Source: TMED14 sp041179465 (lineage in GTDB: Bacteria > Bacteroidota > Bacteroidia > Flavobacteriales > Schleiferiaceae). From it: a DNA stretch of 26,322 nucleotides. The notes under the pieces were generated by a model. It saw only the letters and a program-made list of their open reading frames with translations, was not told where the DNA came from and searched no databases. This document shows positions 23,629-26,322 of this stretch, piece by piece (within the stretch, counting starts at the first letter, position 1; each line of letters begins with the position of its first letter). The DNA lies in contig JBEGTJ010000038.1 of the NCBI GenBank assembly GCA_041179465.1, forward strand, positions 1 through 26,322, in the 5' to 3' direction. The translations under genes were made by a program, and so were the position numbers.

Positions 23629-24734
23629 GATTCGTCGCGGCGCTGGGTTTGGTAAATCGCGGCCTGGTGCTGGACCGAGTAGCGGTGCACCAGCTCGAAG
23701 AAGGCTTTGACGTACTTCGGGTCCAGCCCTTGGGCTTGGGCCTGTGCTTCGCGCTGCTCCAGCATGTCGATCCATCGGTCCATCTGGAACACGCTAGCCC
23801 CTTGGGCCAGCTTGCGGTGGGCCAGGCGCTCCACGATGGCTTGGCGCTGCTGAATCAGTTCCACAAACTGAGCGTCGATCTGGTCGAGGGCCTCGCGGTC
23901 GGAACTCAAGCTCTGCGCCAGGGCGGCGGGGTCAGCCAGTTCGAGGTAGCGGGCCAAGCGGTCGAGCAAGGCGGTGAGGCGCGCCGGCGTGAGCTGCTGG
24001 GCGGCGTCGCTCAGCGCTTCGTCGGGCTGCGGGTGAATCTCGATCATCAGCCCGTCGAGCGCGAGGTCCATCGCGATTTGGGCGACCGACTCCACCAGGT
24101 CGCGCTGCCCGGCAATGTGGCTGGGGTCGCAAAAAATCGGGAGTTCGGGAGCCAATCGGCGCAGCTCAAAGCTGAGTTCCCAGCGCGGATCGTTGCGGTA
24201 GGGCTCAGGGTGGGTGGCAAAAAATCCGCGGTGCACCGCCGCCAAGTCGCTCAAGCCAAGCTTGTCGAGGCGCTCGAGGGCCCCCAACCACAAGCCGACG
24301 TCGGCGTGAATCGGGTTTTTTACCAGCACGGGCAGCGCGGACCCCTTGAGGGCTTCGGCGATTTCTTGCACATAAAACGGATTCACCGTGGTGCGTGCGC
24401 CGATCCAAACGGCGTCAGCTCCCGCGGCGAGGGCGCGCTCGACGTGCTGGGGGTTTCCCACCTCGACGACGAACGGCAGTCCCACTTCAGCCCGCATGAT
24501 TTGCAGCCATTCCAAAGCGTTGTACCCGGCGCCCTCAAACGCACCGGGACGGGTGCGGGGCTTCCAGACTCCCGCGCGGAACAGCTGGGTGCGGCCGTCA
24601 GCCTTGAGGGCCCGGGCCGTTTCGAGCACCTGGTCGAGGGATTCGGCGGAGCAAGGTCCCGCAATGACCCAGGGTTCTCCAGAGTTGGGGCTCCAGTGGC
24701 CAAAGGGCCGGTGGCGTCGGGCGGCAGCACTCAT
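23625..24734 (-). CDS. Bifunctional DAHP synthase / chorismate mutase (AroQ type)
   Basis: It catalyses the entry step of the shikimate pathway (phosphoenolpyruvate plus erythrose-4-phosphate to DAHP) and, with its second domain, converts chorismate to prephenate. The 369-residue product begins with the type I-beta DAHP synthase core: AGPCSAES (residues 25-32, metal-ligand Cys28), FRAGVWKPRTRPGAFEG (52-68), PVLVKNP, FCDPSHIAG (201-209) and MIEIHPQPDEALSDA (about 230-244). Residues about 279-360 form a helical AroQ chorismate mutase (DREALDQIDAQFVELIQQRQ). The fused mutase domain probably doubles as a feedback sensor for aromatic end products, as in similar fusions. It overlaps rsmI and recJ by ATGA junctions. 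Confidence 0.94.
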   Translation of the reverse strand: MSAAARRHRPFGHWSPNSGEPWVIAGPCSAESLDQVLETARALKADGRTQLFRAGVWKPRTRPGAFEGAGYNALEWLQIMRAEVGLPFVVEVGNPQHVERALAAGADAVWIGARTTVNPFYVQEIAEALKGSALPVLVKNPIHADVGLWLGALERLDKLGLSDLAAVHRGFFATHPEPYRNDPRWELSFELRRLAPELPIFCDPSHIAGQRDLVESVAQIAMDLALDGLMIEIHPQPDEALSDAAQQLTPARLTALLDRLARYLELADPAALAQSLSSDREALDQIDAQFVELIQQRQAIVERLAHRKLAQGASVFQMDRWIDMLEQREAQAQAQGLDPKYVKAFFELVHRYSVQHQAAIYQTQRRDES

Positions 24735-25429
24735 TCGTCGTTCTTTTTAGCGGAGCTCGGCGCTCCTTCTAAAACAACCACGAGCTCGCCCCGCGGTTCA
24801 ACTTCGGCGAAATAGGCTTGCAGCTCGGCGGCGGTGCCTCGGTGGTAGGTTTCGTGCAGTTTGCTGAGCTCGCGGACCACGCAGATTTTGCGGTCCGGTC
24901 CCAGCCATTCGACGACCTCGTCCAAAAGCTTGCGCAGCCGGTGCGGTGACTCGTAGGCGACGACCGTTCGGCCTTCGGTCCGCCAACTTTGGATGCGCGT
25001 TTGCCGTCCTTTTTTTTGCGGAACAAAGCCCTCAAACACGAATCGGTCGCAGGGAAATCCGCTCGCGACCAAAGCGGGAATGAGCGCGGTAGGCCCCGGC
25101 AAGGCTTCGACCGCCACGCCGGCCTCGACGCAGGCGCGGACCAGCAAAAATCCGGGGTCGCTGATGCCCGGCGTTCCTGCGTCGCTGGCGAGCACTACAT
25201 GGCCGGAGGATTCGCGAACCAGCTGCACGAGCGCGGCGGCTTGGGCGTGCTCGTTGTGCATGTGGTAGGCGCGGAGCTTGGCCTCAATTCCGAGTAAATG
25301 AAGCAGTTTTCCGGTGGTACGCGTGTCTTCGGCCAGCACCAAATCGGCCTCGGCCAACGCGGTTTTGGCGCGGTCGGTAATGTCTCCGAGGTTGCCCAGC
25401 GGAGTCGGAACGAGCACCAATTTGCCCAT
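24731..25429 (-). CDS. rsmI: 16S rRNA (cytidine(1402)-2'-O)-methyltransferase
   Basis: RsmI adds the 2'-O-methyl group to C1402 in the decoding centre of 16S rRNA. The 232-residue product has the tetrapyrrole-methylase fold signatures: LVLVPTPLGNLGDIT at the N-terminus, AEDTRTTGKLL, the SAM-site SDAGTPGISDPG, LPGPTALIPALV, and VAYESPHRL. It begins directly after the stop of the Ala/Gln-rich gene with no spacing, and its stop overlaps the next ATG (ATGA). Confidence 0.97.
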   Translation of the reverse strand: MGKLVLVPTPLGNLGDITDRAKTALAEADLVLAEDTRTTGKLLHLLGIEAKLRAYHMHNEHAQAAALVQLVRESSGHVVLASDAGTPGISDPGFLLVRACVEAGVAVEALPGPTALIPALVASGFPCDRFVFEGFVPQKKGRQTRIQSWRTEGRTVVAYESPHRLRKLLDEVVEWLGPDRKICVVRELSKLHETYHRGTAAELQAYFAEVEPRGELVVVLEGAPSSAKKNDE

Positions 25430-26242
25430 TTATTCGAAGCGGGCGTAGACGAGCGCCAAAAATCGGTCGGCGACGTCCGGCGATTTACTCCAGTCGTAGT
25501 CGGGCTGTACGGCTTCGCGAATGAAGGTCTCGCACTCGGCCTTGGACTCCAAGGTCGCCAAGTAGGCCACTATGCGCTGGTAGTCCTGGTCGTCGCCGCC
25601 AAAAAGGTGCTTCACAAACGCGAGCCGGTCGTTCAGGCCGGCGTTGAGGTTGGCGAAGCGGGCGTTCACGGACTTGGCCGCTGCGGGCTGCGGGCTAACG
25701 GCTTCTGGTTGCGGGCTAACGGCTGCTGGTTGCTGGTTGCTGGTTGCTGGCTGATGGTTGCTGGCTGCTGGCTGCGGGTTGCTGGCTGCGGGTTGCTGGC
25801 TGCTGGCTGCGGGTTGCTGGCTGCTGGCTGCGGGTTGCGGGCTAACGGCTTCTGGTTGCGGGTTGCGGGTTGCGGGTTGCGGGTCGCTGGTTGCTGGCTG
25901 CTCGCTGAAGGTGGCTACGTGGTCGGCGAGCGCGGCCTGGAGGCGCGACTCGGCTGCGGCCTGCGCGGCGGCGAGTTGGGCTTGGAGTTGGGCCTGCGCG
26001 GCGGCTTGGGCTGCGGCCTGGCTGGCGGCCAGGGCGGCGGCTTGGGCTTGCGCGAGCTCCGCCTGGGTGGCGGCGAACTGGGCTTCGGCCTGAGCTTTGG
26101 CTTCGGCTACTTCGGCGCGGAATTTCGCCTGATGCGCCTGCACGCAAAGCGAATCGAGGAGCTTGAGGTCGTCCGCACTGGGTACCTCAGATTGAAGGGC
26201 AGAATGGAGGCCAGAAAGGGCCGAAGAGAGGGCGGTGCTCAT
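25430..26242 (-). CDS. Ala/Gln-rich coiled-coil protein with heptapeptide repeats and a conserved C-terminal domain
   Basis: The 270-residue product is of unknown function. Residues about 20-112 are Ala/Gln/Glu-rich and probably one long helix or coiled coil. Residues 114-186 are a low-complexity Pro/Gln/Ala/Ser segment of 7-residue repeats (PQPEAVS, SQQPAAS, SNPQPAA) encoded by a heptanucleotide array. Residues about 191-270 look globular (LNDRLAFVKHLFGGDDQDYQ, FIREAVQPDYDW, DRFLALVYARFE). This C-terminal part resembles, from memory, a conserved domain of Bacteroidota hypothetical proteins with an LNDR-F-x2-x-LF-x-GD pattern. There is no signal peptide or membrane segment. The ATG at 26242 starts just before the helical region; the open frame upstream crosses a likely promoter. 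It is the first gene of the eight-gene unit and abuts rsmI. Confidence 0.8.
   Translation of the reverse strand: MSTALSSALSGLHSALQSEVPSADDLKLLDSLCVQAHQAKFRAEVAEAKAQAEAQFAATQAELAQAQAAALAASQAAAQAAAQAQLQAQLAAAQAAAESRLQAALADHVATFSEQPATSDPQPATRNPQPEAVSPQPAASSQQPAASSQQPAASNPQPAASNHQPATSNQQPAAVSPQPEAVSPQPAAAKSVNARFANLNAGLNDRLAFVKHLFGGDDQDYQRIVAYLATLESKAECETFIREAVQPDYDWSKSPDVADRFLALVYARFE
25686..25902 (-). repeat. 31-unit heptanucleotide tandem array inside a coding sequence
   Basis: On the plus strand the array reads as 31 consecutive 7-mers with no break in register, mostly GGTTGCT, GGCTGCT, GGCTGCG and GGTTGCG, with variants GGCTAAC (three times), GGCTTCT (twice), GGCTGAT and GGTCGCT. Higher-order 21-base copies are present: GGCTAAC-GGCTTCT-GGTTGCG occurs at 25693 and 25840, and GGTTGCT-GGCTGCT-GGCTGCG at 25756, 25791 and 25812. 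Because 7 is not a multiple of 3, it is translated as a 7-residue peptide repeat. Confidence 0.92.
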
Positions 26243-26270
26243 GGTGGAAAGCCGTAGTTTAGCAGAAGTG

Positions 26271-26278
26271 GAAAAGTA
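26271..26278 (-). promoter_or_regulatory. Possible -7 promoter box of the eight-gene minus-strand unit
   Basis: TACTTTTC on the minus strand, one mismatch from TAnnTTTG, ends 28 bases before the ATG at 26242. No TTG at the usual -33 spacing is visible. I see no gene in the remaining bases to 26322. Confidence 0.35.
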
Positions 26279-26322
26279 CGAAATGTTCCAAGAGCGCGCG
26301 CCCCGTTCCGGGCACATTGAGG

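Noticed and set aside
22063..23655. A 530-codon open frame antisense to recJ
   Set aside because: It mirrors recJ codon by codon. The product has no recognisable motif, while the recJ strand has all DHH motifs. High GC with biased third positions keeps antisense frames open.
23629..23775. Upstream start for recJ giving 617 residues
   Set aside because: The added 49 residues lie wholly inside the preceding gene and are low-quality sequence. The ATGA overlap at 23628 gives the natural start.
25686..25902. CRISPR array
   Set aside because: The units are 7 bp, contiguous and without unique spacers, so this is a tandem repeat and not a CRISPR.

Overview
The window looks like chromosomal DNA from a GC-rich member of the Bacteroidota, most likely a Flavobacteriales-type lineage; the exact family cannot be fixed from the sequence alone. 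The support is: a TonB-dependent receptor with an N-terminal carboxypeptidase-regulatory-like domain, a DAHP synthase fused to a C-terminal chorismate mutase, DnaG with Flavobacteria-like loss of zinc ligands, no Shine-Dalgarno sequences, and many copies of the Bacteroidota -7 promoter box TAnnTTTG. Coding density is high and no gap exceeds about 170 bases. I see no prophage, insertion sequence, CRISPR array or defence island.

Layout. (1) Bases 3-1141: 3' part of glmS (open at the left edge) and its terminator. (2) 1159-6061: surface-related genes, namely a small predicted outer-membrane barrel, a sulfotransferase overlapping a GNAT/FemAB-like transferase, and a TonB-dependent receptor. (3) 6132-8258, minus strand: prs-rplY-pth, divergent from tRNA-Leu(CAA) and a dCMP deaminase. 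(4) 8842-11406: a degenerate 7-bp repeat element, a tiny acidic lipoprotein, glyS and a MarC-family membrane protein. (5) 11456-20004, plus strand: a DUF3109 cysteine-rich protein, the class Ia ribonucleotide reductase pair nrdB-nrdA, a 53-residue membrane protein, a TerB/J-domain protein, a long-chain polyprenyl synthase, dnaG and a small 4TM (YvlD-like) protein. (6) 20001-26242, minus strand: eight nearly gapless genes in transcription order: an Ala/Gln-rich protein, rsmI, DAHP synthase/chorismate mutase, recJ, trmB, an alkyltransferase-like protein, a YjbR-family protein and a DUF502 membrane protein. Four of the junctions are ATGA overlaps.

Functionally the window is mostly housekeeping. 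Nucleotide and DNA metabolism are represented by Prs, dCMP deaminase, NrdAB, DnaG, RecJ and the alkyltransferase-like protein. Translation is represented by Pth, L25, GlyRS, TrmB, RsmI and tRNA-Leu. Envelope and quinone precursors are represented by GlmS, the polyprenyl synthase and DAHP synthase.

The least ordinary signals are these. A 31-unit perfect-period heptanucleotide array lies inside the coding sequence of the Ala/Gln-rich protein (25686-25902), and a related degenerate 7-bp element lies in the gap after the dCMP deaminase. There is a recurring arrangement in which the promoter -7 box sits only 4-8 bases before the start codon, implying leaderless mRNAs. Two divergent promoter pairs are packed so closely that they should exclude each other. 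An inverted repeat lies over the likely nrdBA promoter.
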